In this document: piece by piece, positions 7,854-16,646 of the stretch
Numbering within the stretch: position 1 is the first letter of the stretch
How the letters are laid out: each line of letters begins with the position of its first letter
Source: Pirellulales bacterium
Lineage (GTDB): Bacteria > Planctomycetota > Planctomycetia > Pirellulales > JANQPP01
Direction: 5' to 3'
NCBI GenBank assembly: GCA_028289405.1
Contig: JANQPP010000204.1
Location: 1 to 34,267 of the forward strand
DNA: 34,267 nt
Program-made: the position numbers and the translations under genes
The notes under the pieces: model-generated
Told to the model about the DNA's origin: nothing
Database searches by the model: none
Seen by the model: only the letters and a program-made list of their open reading frames with translations

Positions 7854-9251
7854 TCACTCATATTCCCATTTGAGGATCCAGGGATCACTGGTCCGTTTTT
7901 GGAATTCGCGCAGCTTCGCTTGGAGTTCCCTCAAACGAGCCTGATGCTCCGGGTGTGCCGCTAAATTGTGAATTTCGTGAGGGTCCTTTTCCAGATCGTA
8001 CAGTTCGAACTCCGCGCGATGAATGTAATTCTCCACGGAGCGTTGGCCGTACTTGGCTCCTTCCCGGCTGAGAACGCTCTGCCAAGTAGCCGCCTCCCAC
8101 AAATCCGAAGCGAAGGGGAAGGGTAATGGGTGGGCAATGTTCCATGTCAATTTGTAACGCCGCCCCCGAACGACGCGCATGGGATAATACATCGTGATCT
8201 CGTGGAACGTGTGCGAGGCGTAAACCTCGTCCCACCCTGAAGTTTGCGGCTGGTCCAACGTATCCAAGAAGGACCGGCCATGCAGCCCGCTACCTTCGTG
8301 TTCCGCGCCCGCGAATTCCAAAATCGTGGGAGCCACGTCCGCCCAAGTGATCATGGCGTCCGTGACCAAGCCGCGCGAGGACTGGTAGGGATTCCGCGCT
8401 ACGCAGGGAAGGCGCATGCCGGGCTCATACAAAGTGGTCTTCGCGCCGGGAAACGCGATGCCGTTGTCCGAGAGATAGATAATCAGCGTATCGTCCGCAT
8501 GGCCGGCTGCTTCCAACGTGTCCAGCAGGGCGCCTAAACCCTGGTCCAACCGAGAGACGGATTGGTAATACTGCGCCAACTCCGCCCGGCATTCGGGCGT
8601 GTCTGGGAGGAAGGGCGGCACCAGGACATCTTCCGGTGAGTAGGTGACTTCTTCGACACCCGGATAACCTTGAGGTCGGTTTCCAAACCGGTCCGGCTTC
8701 AGCGGCGAGGATTCGACTTTGCCACCGCCACGATGAGGATCCGATGTGCAAAAGTATAAAAAGAAAGGCTGGTCACTCTCCTCGTGAATCACATCTTGGC
8801 AAGCCTCGGCCATCTCCACGGCATTGCGGGCGCTGCCTGGCAGCCGAGTTTCGAAGGGATAGACCGACTCCGGGGCGACATGGTATTTGCCGATTTGAAC
8901 CGTGCGATACCCGGCGTCCGCCAAACGCGCCGGCAGGCTGCGGATGTTCTCGAACGTCTTGAAATGGTGGTAGGTATGGGCGTGGCCATACTGGGCATTG
9001 GCATGATTGTACATCCCGGTTAACAATACCGATCGGCTGGCGCTGCAACTCGCGGTCGTGCAGAAGGCATGCGTGAAGAGCGTGCCGGTATTGGCCAAGC
9101 GGTCCAGGGAAGGAGTCTGAATGGCAGGGTTCCCATAGCAGCCGGCATCCAGCCCCTGGTCATCCACGACAAACAAAATCACATTGCGTTCTGCCGCCAA
9201 AGCGGGAAAAGCCCCGGCGAATATCAAAAATACGACGAGTAATCGCTGCAC
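7854..9251 (-). CDS. Secreted type I sulfatase (heparan N-sulfatase-like)
   Basis: I choose the GTG at 9251, which has AGGGAG upstream and opens a clean signal peptide (LLVVFLIFAGAFPALA) for a 466-residue protein; a longer frame reaches 9350 but adds 33 uncharged-to-acidic residues before the signal. The mature N-terminus NVILFVVDDQG gives the metal-binding Asp pair. The formylglycine site is C69-S-A-S-R73, a CxAxR variant of the usual CxPxR. Further conserved parts are GYRTVQIGKYH, YLSDNG (metal ligands) and the C-terminal YDLEKDPHEIHNLA typical of planctomycete sulfatases. It should hydrolyse sulfate esters or sulfamates of exported or environmental polysaccharides. A maturase (FGE/anSME) is not in the window. 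It runs divergently from the thioredoxin-cyclophilin gene. Confidence 0.93.
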   Translation of the reverse strand: MQRLLVVFLIFAGAFPALAAERNVILFVVDDQGLDAGCYGNPAIQTPSLDRLANTGTLFTHAFCTTASCSASRSVLLTGMYNHANAQYGHAHTYHHFKTFENIRSLPARLADAGYRTVQIGKYHVAPESVYPFETRLPGSARNAVEMAEACQDVIHEESDQPFFLYFCTSDPHRGGGKVESSPLKPDRFGNRPQGYPGVEEVTYSPEDVLVPPFLPDTPECRAELAQYYQSVSRLDQGLGALLDTLEAAGHADDTLIIYLSDNGIAFPGAKTTLYEPGMRLPCVARNPYQSSRGLVTDAMITWADVAPTILEFAGAEHEGSGLHGRSFLDTLDQPQTSGWDEVYASHTFHEITMYYPMRVVRGRRYKLTWNIAHPLPFPFASDLWEAATWQSVLSREGAKYGQRSVENYIHRAEFELYDLEKDPHEIHNLAAHPEHQARLRELQAKLREFQKRTSDPWILKWEYE

Positions 9252-9415
9252 GGTTCGCGGCTCCCTGTCGGTGGTTGGGTTTGGTGAAGGCTCGATTGGT
9301 TGCCCATCGTAGCATGCCTCGAACCCACGGTCGAACTTCTCCAAAAACACCGGATGGCTTGCCTTTTGCTCCCCCCGAATCCGTCACCATTTCCCAGACG
9401 CAACTCCCCACTGTT

Positions 9416-9444
9416 TTGACGATTTTTGCAATCGCGATTAGCAT
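9416..9444 (+). promoter_or_regulatory. Possible promoter of the thioredoxin-cyclophilin gene
   Basis: TTGACG (9416-9421), a 17-nt spacer and TAGCAT (9439-9444) fit a sigma70-like site, about 100 nt upstream of ATG 9545. It lies in the 293-nt divergent gap shared with the sulfatase gene. Confidence 0.4.
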
Positions 9445-9544
9445 AAAAGGTAGAGGCATTCATGCAGACGAGGGGGAAGTATGCACTTCCCAGGCATCCG
9501 CGCGCAATATCAAAACACTGCCTCATGGAGTTGGAGCCAGAGGT

Positions 9545-12025
9545 ATGGGTCGAGGATATCTTGAGCGGTCCCGTTTCTTTCGCCGATTGAGCCGGTTTGA
9601 GCCGCTCGAAGCGCGGAAGCTGTTGCATGCCGTGTCTCCCGTTGCCGAACCGACGATCGAGATCGGCACGGTCGAGACCTCGCCGATCACCTCTCATAAC
9701 GAAGAGGCAGCTCCCGATCTCGTCGCCTTTGCGAAAGCACTGGCGGACGCGGGCGTGAAAATGTACGGCGCGGCGTGGTGTCCCGCTTGCACGTCTCAGA
9801 AAGAACTGTTCGAGGATGGCGGCGAGTTTCTGCCTTTCATCGAGGTCACGAATCCGGACCGCACACTGAACCAGATCGGTCGTGACGAGGAAATCAATTC
9901 GTTCCCGACTTGGGAGTTCCAGGATGGTTCACGCCTGACCGGGGAACAGTCTTTGGCCACGCTATCGCAGCGGAGCGGCGTCGCCATCCCGCAATCCAAC
10001 CAGCCCAGCATCGCACCCATTGACGATACCACCTTGTTGGTCGGCTCTCCGCTGCACATCCCGCTGAATGGATATGATCCCAACAGCGGACCGCTGACGT
10101 ACACGGTGACGACTTCCTCCCCGTCGGTACAAGGCACCATTCTGCAAGGCAACCGCAGCATGCGCGTCTCGGTGGCGGGGTTTGGGGATATGGTGTTCGA
10201 GCTGTTCGAAAACCGCACGCCGCGGGCGACGCAACAGATCATCGCCCTGGCGGAGTCCGGTTTTTACGACGGGCTCATCTTTCACCGGATCATTGACAAC
10301 TTCATGATTCAAGGAGGCGACCCGGAAGGAGATGGATCGGGCGGGTCATTGCGCGACGATTTCGACGACGAATTTCACGTGGACTTGCAGCACAACCGCT
10401 CCGGGCTGCTGTCCATGGCAAAGTCCGCCGACGATTCCAACAATTCCCAGTTCTTTATTACGGACGTGCCGACCCGCCATCTCGATTTCAACCATACGAT
10501 TTTCGGGATCTTGACCGAGGGAGACAAAAACCGCGACGCCATCAACAACACGGACACGGTGATACCGGGTGACCGGCCCGTGATCGATGTGGTCATGGAT
10601 TCCGTGTCGGTGTTTCAAGACAATGAAAATGGCGTGCTGATGCTCAAGGCGACGGACGGGTTCAGCGGCACCGTCGATGTGACGGTGCGCGTCGCGGATC
10701 AGGATGGCCACTTCCGGGAAGAGACCTTCCAAGTCACGGTCCAGCCGGATAACGTCAACACCAATCCCTATCTGGAGGAAATTCCCGAAGTCCACACCAC
10801 CGTCGATACGCCGGTGACCTTCCAACTCACGTCCGTGGACGTGGAAGGCGACTCGGCACCCTTCTGGGATGAAGCCTCGCTCGATATCCGGCAAGCCTTC
10901 GTGCCGGTCGATGCCCATCCGGATCTCGATTACTCGGTCGATCCGGATACAGGATTGGTGACCGTAACGCCCCGTAATGGCCTGACCGGGACGCACTTTA
11001 TCACCGTGGCCGTGGGGACGAGCCCTGATTTTCGCGGAGGCAATCTCGACTATCAGACCGTGCCGATCACCATCGCGGCCCAAACTGGGCCAGTCGATCC
11101 GCCGACGGGTGTCAGCCTCGCGCCCGGCTCGGATGCCGGATTTTCTTCCACGGACGGCCTGACCAACCAAACGACCCTGACTTTTATTGTCTCGGGACTC
11201 GAGGACGGAGCCCAGGTCGAATTGTTCGCCGGCAATACGCTGATTGGGGAAGGCACGGCGTCGGGCTCCACGCTGGAAGTGATGACCACCAATCCCAGTG
11301 CGTTCACCGATGGGGTACATTCCGTCACCGCCACCCAGACCGTGGGGGGAACCACGAGTGAACGCTCGGAGGCCGTGAGTATCACTATCGATACGGTCGC
11401 GCCGGTCGAATTCAACATAGCGCCGCCGGCGGTAGCCAGATTAGGTTCGGTGTATAGCTACGACGCCGGCCATCCCGAGGAAGGCACGCCGGGTTTCGTT
11501 TATCGCTTGGTGAGCCCTCCAGCCGGTATGACGATCGATGCCGACACCGGCGTGATCACTTGGACTCCGACGGAGAGCCAGCTTGGCAACCGCTTTTTCG
11601 CCTTGCGGGCCACCGATGCCGCTGGCAATTCTCGTGTGAAAACGATTTCCGTGGCCGTGTCCCCCGCCGCCAATTCGTGGCGAAATCCGGTCGATCCTCT
11701 CGATGTGGACGGGGATGGCAGCGTCACCGCGACCGACGCCAACCAAGTTCTCACGGACCTGAACACGAACGGTTCCAGGGAATTGGGAGAAATTTCCGCC
11801 TCTTCGAACGCTCCTCCTCCGTTCGTGGATGTGAATGGGGACGGATTCGCCACGCCGCTGGACGCGCTGATCGTGATGAACAAGCTCAACGAAGTAAATG
11901 CCGCGCCGCCAGCGAAAACCAATGCTCTCGCATCACTCCCGAGCGATCCTTCCGAAGTTCTCGGCGTGGCCCTCTCCCAACTCCTCGGCGATGACGATGA
12001 GGACGAGACACCGTTCATGGATTGA
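9545..12025 (+). CDS. Exported thioredoxin-cyclophilin-cadherin-like-EF-hand fusion protein
   Basis: ATG 9545 (GGAG 8 nt upstream) gives 826 residues. The arginine-rich N-terminus has FEPLEARKLL, an LEPR-type motif of exported planctomycete proteins. Residues about 57-150 are a thioredoxin-like domain with CPAC at 79-82; MYGAAWCPACTSQKELF and SFPTWEFQDG closely resemble the thioredoxin domain fused to bacterial VKOR proteins. Residues about 160-200 start a cadherin/Ig-like domain that is interrupted by a cyclophilin domain (about 207-380; FHRIIDNFMIQGGDP, NNSQFFITD) and resumes after it. More Ig-like modules (He_PIG-like YRLVSPPAGMTIDADTG) and an EF-hand pair follow. The architecture suggests disulfide handling and prolyl isomerisation outside the cytoplasm. 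Its redox partner is not in the window. Confidence 0.88.
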   Translation: MGRGYLERSRFFRRLSRFEPLEARKLLHAVSPVAEPTIEIGTVETSPITSHNEEAAPDLVAFAKALADAGVKMYGAAWCPACTSQKELFEDGGEFLPFIEVTNPDRTLNQIGRDEEINSFPTWEFQDGSRLTGEQSLATLSQRSGVAIPQSNQPSIAPIDDTTLLVGSPLHIPLNGYDPNSGPLTYTVTTSSPSVQGTILQGNRSMRVSVAGFGDMVFELFENRTPRATQQIIALAESGFYDGLIFHRIIDNFMIQGGDPEGDGSGGSLRDDFDDEFHVDLQHNRSGLLSMAKSADDSNNSQFFITDVPTRHLDFNHTIFGILTEGDKNRDAINNTDTVIPGDRPVIDVVMDSVSVFQDNENGVLMLKATDGFSGTVDVTVRVADQDGHFREETFQVTVQPDNVNTNPYLEEIPEVHTTVDTPVTFQLTSVDVEGDSAPFWDEASLDIRQAFVPVDAHPDLDYSVDPDTGLVTVTPRNGLTGTHFITVAVGTSPDFRGGNLDYQTVPITIAAQTGPVDPPTGVSLAPGSDAGFSSTDGLTNQTTLTFIVSGLEDGAQVELFAGNTLIGEGTASGSTLEVMTTNPSAFTDGVHSVTATQTVGGTTSERSEAVSITIDTVAPVEFNIAPPAVARLGSVYSYDAGHPEEGTPGFVYRLVSPPAGMTIDADTGVITWTPTESQLGNRFFALRATDAAGNSRVKTISVAVSPAANSWRNPVDPLDVDGDGSVTATDANQVLTDLNTNGSRELGEISASSNAPPPFVDVNGDGFATPLDALIVMNKLNEVNAAPPAKTNALASLPSDPSEVLGVALSQLLGDDDEDETPFMD

Positions 12026-12138
12026 CCAGTTCGGCAGTTTCCTCGGGGGACCGTGAACTCTTCCATGGCACACGCCAATCCCGCGTCCCCCGCAGTCAAT
12101 GAATTTCTTACCACGCCGCATCCCCGGCTCGCGCGCCT

Positions 12139-12158
12139 TTGCCTATACTTTTAGGCAA
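12139..12158. repeat. Perfect inverted repeat upstream of the cytochrome module
   Basis: Arms TTGCCTA (12139-12145) and TAGGCAA (12152-12158) flank a 6-nt centre. A -10-like TATACT (12144-12149) lies inside, about 110 nt before ATG 12259, so an operator over a promoter is possible. No good -35 was found. Confidence 0.4.
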
Positions 12159-12258
12159 TTCCAAGAGATGGCGAGGCTGATTGGCTTTCATGATGCTGGC
12201 ACACGTACTGTTTCGCTTTGGAGAAAAAGGGCTTGGTCCATGGTGCCTTGTCCAGCGG

Positions 12259-13263
12259 ATGATCATGGAGAAATCGTGCCGCGCTCTGGCGCTGATGTGC
12301 CTGCTATGCGTGGGCTGCGGTGAACCGCCTCCGACTCCCCTTCCCGACGAGATCACCACGGAAACCGAAGATCTCTCACCTCGGTTGCGTCGGCAAGTCG
12401 CGCGGATGTTGCGGGAGCTTTGCGGACCACTTCAAGCACCGCATACGGTATTCAGTGATGGCGACGCTTCGCTGAAGTTGGGCTTTTCCACATTTCAAAG
12501 TTATTGCACGCCGTGCCACGGAGCACTGGGAAACGGCCAGGGAACAATGTCGGAATACCTGGATCCCCGTCCCCGCAACTTTCGCCGTGGGGTATTCAAA
12601 TTCGTTTCCACGCCTTACGGCTCCAAGCCGCTGCGTAATGACCTGCTACGAACAGTGCGGCACGGATTGCCTGGTACGGCGATGCCAGCCTTCGCGGAAT
12701 TGAATGAAAAGCGATTGGCCGCCGTGGTGGACTATGTCTTGGCGCTCGCGGTGCGCGGCGAGTTGGAAATCGTGCTGTCGCAAATCGCCTTCGATGAAGA
12801 CGAAGTCGATCCGGAATTGGCCGCGGAGATGCACGAAAGTTTGCTGGAAGTTTGGCGGGGAGCGGACGAACAGGCGATTCAACCGCTTAGCCCTGAGTTG
12901 CCCATGACCGCCGCTTCGATCCAAGCGGGCCGATCCGCTTTTTTTCTGGAAGGCTGCGCCGGCTGCCACGGCGCCGATGGTCGGGGAAGAACGAGGGACA
13001 CCGTGGGGGACGACGCCTGGGGCCGACCATCCAAGCCGTGGGATCTGACGCTGGGTACTTTCCGTGGCGGGTCGGACGCGGAAGATCTCTACCTCCGCAT
13101 CGCCGGTGGGATCAGCGGTACGCCGATGCCGGGATACCTGGCCACCTTGCAAGAACGGCCCGAGACACTTTGGCATCTCGTCCATTTCGTGCGGAGTCTC
13201 CCCCCTCCTAGAGTCTTGCCGGACACCACGCCACCGAACGTACCCACCGAGGATACCAACTGA
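12259..13263 (+). CDS. Di-haem c-type cytochrome lipoprotein
   Basis: From ATG 12259 the protein has 334 residues and opens with a lipoprotein signal (RALALMCLLCVGC), the lipobox cysteine followed by GEPPPTPLP. Two class I cytochrome c domains follow. The first has CTPCHGALGNGQG and a probable axial Met in GLPGTAMPAF. The second has CAGCHGADGRGR and GISGTPMPGY. DPRPRNFRRGVFKFVSTP is typical of the CcoP-like or dehydrogenase-associated cytochromes. It probably shuttles electrons to or from the membrane protein encoded 6 nt downstream. In a cbb3 oxidase this role belongs to CcoP, also a di-haem protein, but CcoP is anchored by a helix rather than by lipid. An in-frame extension to 12181 exists and is less likely, since it would bury the lipobox. 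Confidence 0.88.
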   Translation: MIMEKSCRALALMCLLCVGCGEPPPTPLPDEITTETEDLSPRLRRQVARMLRELCGPLQAPHTVFSDGDASLKLGFSTFQSYCTPCHGALGNGQGTMSEYLDPRPRNFRRGVFKFVSTPYGSKPLRNDLLRTVRHGLPGTAMPAFAELNEKRLAAVVDYVLALAVRGELEIVLSQIAFDEDEVDPELAAEMHESLLEVWRGADEQAIQPLSPELPMTAASIQAGRSAFFLEGCAGCHGADGRGRTRDTVGDDAWGRPSKPWDLTLGTFRGGSDAEDLYLRIAGGISGTPMPGYLATLQERPETLWHLVHFVRSLPPPRVLPDTTPPNVPTEDTN

Positions 13264-13269
13264 CGCGCC

Positions 13270-15177
13270 ATGACGGACAATCGGACGCACGCTGCTTGCT
13301 GCAAATGGGAGTCTTGGCTACTCGCCGCTTACGGCTGGCTTGCGCTCGGATTGATGGTCGAACTATCTCTCTGCGGACATTACGCCGGCGTGCTTGCCCT
13401 GCCCTCATCGCGATGGCTCAATGCCGGCACATTGGAGGCCGTAAAGACTCCCCTCCTACTGCTGGGCTTCGGTCTGAATCTGCTCCTAGCGGCGACTTTT
13501 TGTCTGCTGAATGCATGGCACGTATTCCCGAGTCGGCAGCATCGTGCCTGGAAAGGATTCCACCTTGCCTGGCAACTTTTCATCGTTGCGGGGATCGTGG
13601 GCATCGGTACGGGAAGCTTGCAGAACATTCCGGGTGGTGAGTTTCCCGTGTGGCTGGATCCGGCTATTACGGGCGCGCTAGCGCTTGTGGCGTGGCTATT
13701 TTGGGGAGCCTCACGTGAAGAAAAAACGGATAGAGCGCCATTGGCCTTTTGGGTAGCTGCCGTCCTCGCGGTCGCTTGCGTGACGCATGGCATAGCCAAT
13801 CTTTGGCCCGCGTTGGGGATGCGCGGCTCCGAAGAAGCGGGAACGCTGGCGAGATACGTTCCCACCTGGTGGCATTGCATTTGGCAGCCTTGGCTACTGC
13901 TCTTGGTCGTCTTTTCGGGTAACCGCGCGAAGGGCGACAAGACGGTTTCTCCCGCGAACTTCTTGATGTGGGTCGCTTATTGGGCCACATCGTTTTGCAT
14001 GATTCCAAAGATGCCTGGCTCCATGCAGACGGCCAGCTTTTCGGATGACTTTCGTCTCGCGGTATTTGTCATGCATCAAGCGGCGTTCGTGGGAATCATC
14101 GTCCGGCAGTTTCGGCACGGCTACTTGGGCCGATATCAACCGGCAACCTTTTATCAAAAAGCCGCATTGGCCGTGGGACTGCTCGCGTGGATACTTTCCG
14201 ACATTCTGCAATGGCTTGCGCTGGGGAACCTCGATCCACCGGCGTGGTTAGCCGGTACTGCGGCGTTTGCTTTCGATGATCTACGTTTTTTCATTGCCAC
14301 TGGCGGCGTGTTGTTCGCGATCTGGCCGCGCGAGGGAAACCCGAACAGGATGGCCTCTCTGACCTCCGACAGGCCAGCCCTCGGTATCGGCGCGGGGCTG
14401 GGGTTGATGCTTCTGGGAAGTGTGTTGGCCGGCGTTTGGCGGGAAAGCGCGCTGCGAGCCCCAGTCCCTTGGCCGGAAGCCACCGAAACAGCGGAAACTG
14501 GCTGGCTATTGCGAGGCGTGGGAACGGCTTTAATGATCTGTTTTTTACTGCTTCATCTGGGAACCACGCTTCTCAGGAGATGGAAGAACTCGGATCCCAA
14601 ATCTTCGAATCAGCACTTAGCGCAAAATTCGGGAAGGACTCCACATACCAAGGCTAATGGCACTCAATCCGGTCATTGGCATCGATGGCATTGGCTCGCT
14701 TGGGGCGCGGCTTCGTGGCTCATCGTTTGGCAATTGGGCATCGCCTGGCGGGCCACGCCCCTGAACGCACGGAATCACCAGGAAGTGTATCCCGTGGAAT
14801 CCGTCACGAAGTGGTTCGAAGCACTGGCCCTGCGTTATCCCGAGAGTTTCGAAAAGTTCATCGGCAAACCGACGCAGGCCCATGCGCAGGTTGCCTGGGA
14901 GTTGGGCCAACGCAGCTACATTTCCCAAGGCTGCTGGCAATGCCATGTCCCGCACGATTCGGCGGTGATCTCCGGGAAGAGGCCGATCAGGCCGCCCTTG
15001 AGTCGCTTCGGCGGCCATCGGAGCTATGACTGGCATGCCGTGCATTTGTTCGAACCCGGTGCATTCGATCGCGGCACGAAGATGCCGGCTTACACCTGGC
15101 TATTCGAAGGATCTCCCTCCAAACCCACGGCGGAGGGCCTGTCGCTGCTGTTCTACCTGCAATTACAGAGTTTTTAG
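13270..15177 (+). CDS. CcoN-CcoO-like fusion: 12-TM oxidase-like domain plus mono-haem cytochrome c, ligand motifs missing
   Basis: This 635-residue protein shows about 12 hydrophobic helices in residues 14-430, then a charged linker, a 13th helix (about 468-487) and a periplasmic cytochrome c domain. The C-terminal part closely resembles CcoO: GQRSYISQGCWQCH, then DWHAVHLFEP and MPAYTWLF with a probable axial Met. The 12-TM part fits CcoN in helix count, in TWWHCIWQ where CcoN has WYGHN, and in the last helix pair (LAGVWR, then TGWLLRGVGTALM). The CcoN motifs GPHHLHYT (CuB His pair) and GHVHSG (haem b3/b ligands) are not found. So oxygen reduction at a haem-copper site is doubtful, and it may be an electron-conducting or sensing relative. 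It starts 6 nt after the cytochrome lipoprotein gene. The CcoO assignment is strong, the CcoN one an inference. Confidence 0.75.
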   Translation: MTDNRTHAACCKWESWLLAAYGWLALGLMVELSLCGHYAGVLALPSSRWLNAGTLEAVKTPLLLLGFGLNLLLAATFCLLNAWHVFPSRQHRAWKGFHLAWQLFIVAGIVGIGTGSLQNIPGGEFPVWLDPAITGALALVAWLFWGASREEKTDRAPLAFWVAAVLAVACVTHGIANLWPALGMRGSEEAGTLARYVPTWWHCIWQPWLLLLVVFSGNRAKGDKTVSPANFLMWVAYWATSFCMIPKMPGSMQTASFSDDFRLAVFVMHQAAFVGIIVRQFRHGYLGRYQPATFYQKAALAVGLLAWILSDILQWLALGNLDPPAWLAGTAAFAFDDLRFFIATGGVLFAIWPREGNPNRMASLTSDRPALGIGAGLGLMLLGSVLAGVWRESALRAPVPWPEATETAETGWLLRGVGTALMICFLLLHLGTTLLRRWKNSDPKSSNQHLAQNSGRTPHTKANGTQSGHWHRWHWLAWGAASWLIVWQLGIAWRATPLNARNHQEVYPVESVTKWFEALALRYPESFEKFIGKPTQAHAQVAWELGQRSYISQGCWQCHVPHDSAVISGKRPIRPPLSRFGGHRSYDWHAVHLFEPGAFDRGTKMPAYTWLFEGSPSKPTAEGLSLLFYLQLQSF

Positions 15178-15197
15178 ACGCTCACTCTTCCGAAGAT

Positions 15198-16646
15198 TCA
15201 TACCCAAATATCGGAGGTGGAGTCGCCTCCTGGGAAACGGATTTCGTGCGCCCGTGCTGGTCCCAGAGGCTCCTTTCCAAAGTCGACATGGAATCGCTCG
15301 TTGATGGCGAGTCCTCCCTGATCGGTATCGCAGTCGATTTGCAATAGGTAGGAGCCGGACTTGGCCATCTGGGGATAGAACTGATTGTCCCAGGGGCTGT
15401 ATAGGGAACTGGTCACGTAGAGCCGTTTGCCATCCAAACTGAGTTGCAACATCTGCGGCCCGCCGACGAACTCCTTTTCGGGCCAACTGCTGGGCCGGCC
15501 CAACACGCCCCCCAGCCACACCTGTCCGGTCAGGCGGGGATTTGCCGGATCGCTCACGTCGTATTGGCGAAGGTCACCGTGCAGCCAATTCGAGAAATAA
15601 AGCCACCGGTCATCCAGCGAAAGGACGAGATCGGTAATCAGTCCAGGAACGGGGAAGGGCCAACCTTCGGCCTCCACGGGTTCCACGGCGATCACCGGAT
15701 CGGCTTTCCAAGAACTATCCGCGCGATGCCAGTGCCACATCGTGCTGCTGAGAGCCGCGCCCACGAAGCCATGCACGCTCTCGGGATCATGATGGAAACG
15801 GACTTCAAGGGGGATGAGGCCGGTCTCTCCCAAATCGATGGATTGGTCGATGCGGCGTTCGTTCCAGTCCCAGAAGTGGAGGTGATGCCCGTATTTGCCC
15901 CCCTGCACGTCTTCCAGATTGAAGCCTTTACGCACGGTGTTGGGAGCCGCCCATTCGCTGCTGACCATCACGTTGTGCCGGGGCTGGTACCAAAAGTCGT
16001 AATTGAAGTTCATGCCTTCGAGGCTGCGTTCCCAGTTCCCCACGATGTCGAACTTTTCGTCCAGCAAGAGAAAGCCGCCCGGCCCCTCGCCTTGGGCATC
16101 GCCCAACATGGAAAGCATGATGTTTCCATCAGCCAGGCAATGCACGGTATGCGGCGTGGAGAGGTTGGTCTTTTCGGCGATCTCGCGGCCTTCGAGAACC
16201 TTATGCAGTTCGGGCCGGGCCGGTTGGGCCACGTCAATGATATGAATCCGCCCTGATTGCAGGCCGGGGAGTACGAGGTAACGGCGAGACTTGGTCGGGT
16301 CTCCGTGGCAACTGCTACACGCATTCCAGCCAAAGTGGTGCAGTTCGTCTCCCACGTTTGGCATGGGGAGACGCGACACGACTTGGCTGTAGGTAAGGGA
16401 ATGGGGATCCACGTCCACCACGGCCAGATAATCCGGCTGTTTCGTGCCGGTACCGGAGTAAATCGCGGGCACGAAGGCGAGCGTTTCCCGCTCCGCCTGC
16501 ATGGCTGCCTTGGGAGAGGCGTATAACGGCCCGCATGCGGAGTGGTCCGTGTGCTCCGCGTGTTGTGCCAAGAGGTTATTTGAAAAGGCATGCGCCGATA
16601 GCGGCGCGGAGGCCGCGAGTCCCAGGAATTCACGCCGCTGCATCAT
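15198..16646 (-). CDS. mtoX: Methanethiol oxidase / selenium-binding protein 56 family, Tat-exported
   Basis: This 482-residue protein is close in length to SBP56/SELENBP1 (about 470 plus a signal). The N-terminus QRREFLGLAASAPLSAHA is a twin-arginine signal. Family signatures are clear: DELHHFGWNACSSCHGD, RYLVLPGLQSGRIHIIDV, TPHTVHCL, GHHLHFWDW and the terminal HEIRFPGGDSTSDIW. MtoX oxidises methanethiol to formaldehyde, hydrogen sulfide and hydrogen peroxide and is copper-dependent in the periplasm. The CSSCH at residues 110-114 fits a CxxCH pattern, but it sits in the conserved family motif and need not bind haem. Two adjacent ATGs (16646, 16643) are possible, with GGGGTG upstream. It converges on the CcoN-CcoO-like gene with a 20-nt gap, so co-transcription is excluded. 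The SCO1 and MauG genes often found next to mtoX are absent here. Confidence 0.9.
   Translation of the reverse strand: MMQRREFLGLAASAPLSAHAFSNNLLAQHAEHTDHSACGPLYASPKAAMQAERETLAFVPAIYSGTGTKQPDYLAVVDVDPHSLTYSQVVSRLPMPNVGDELHHFGWNACSSCHGDPTKSRRYLVLPGLQSGRIHIIDVAQPARPELHKVLEGREIAEKTNLSTPHTVHCLADGNIMLSMLGDAQGEGPGGFLLLDEKFDIVGNWERSLEGMNFNYDFWYQPRHNVMVSSEWAAPNTVRKGFNLEDVQGGKYGHHLHFWDWNERRIDQSIDLGETGLIPLEVRFHHDPESVHGFVGAALSSTMWHWHRADSSWKADPVIAVEPVEAEGWPFPVPGLITDLVLSLDDRWLYFSNWLHGDLRQYDVSDPANPRLTGQVWLGGVLGRPSSWPEKEFVGGPQMLQLSLDGKRLYVTSSLYSPWDNQFYPQMAKSGSYLLQIDCDTDQGGLAINERFHVDFGKEPLGPARAHEIRFPGGDSTSDIWV

Noticed and set aside
16300..16330. CxxCH in the methanethiol oxidase as a haem site
   Set aside because: The CSSCH belongs to the conserved SBP56 motif; the enzyme family is not known as a cytochrome.
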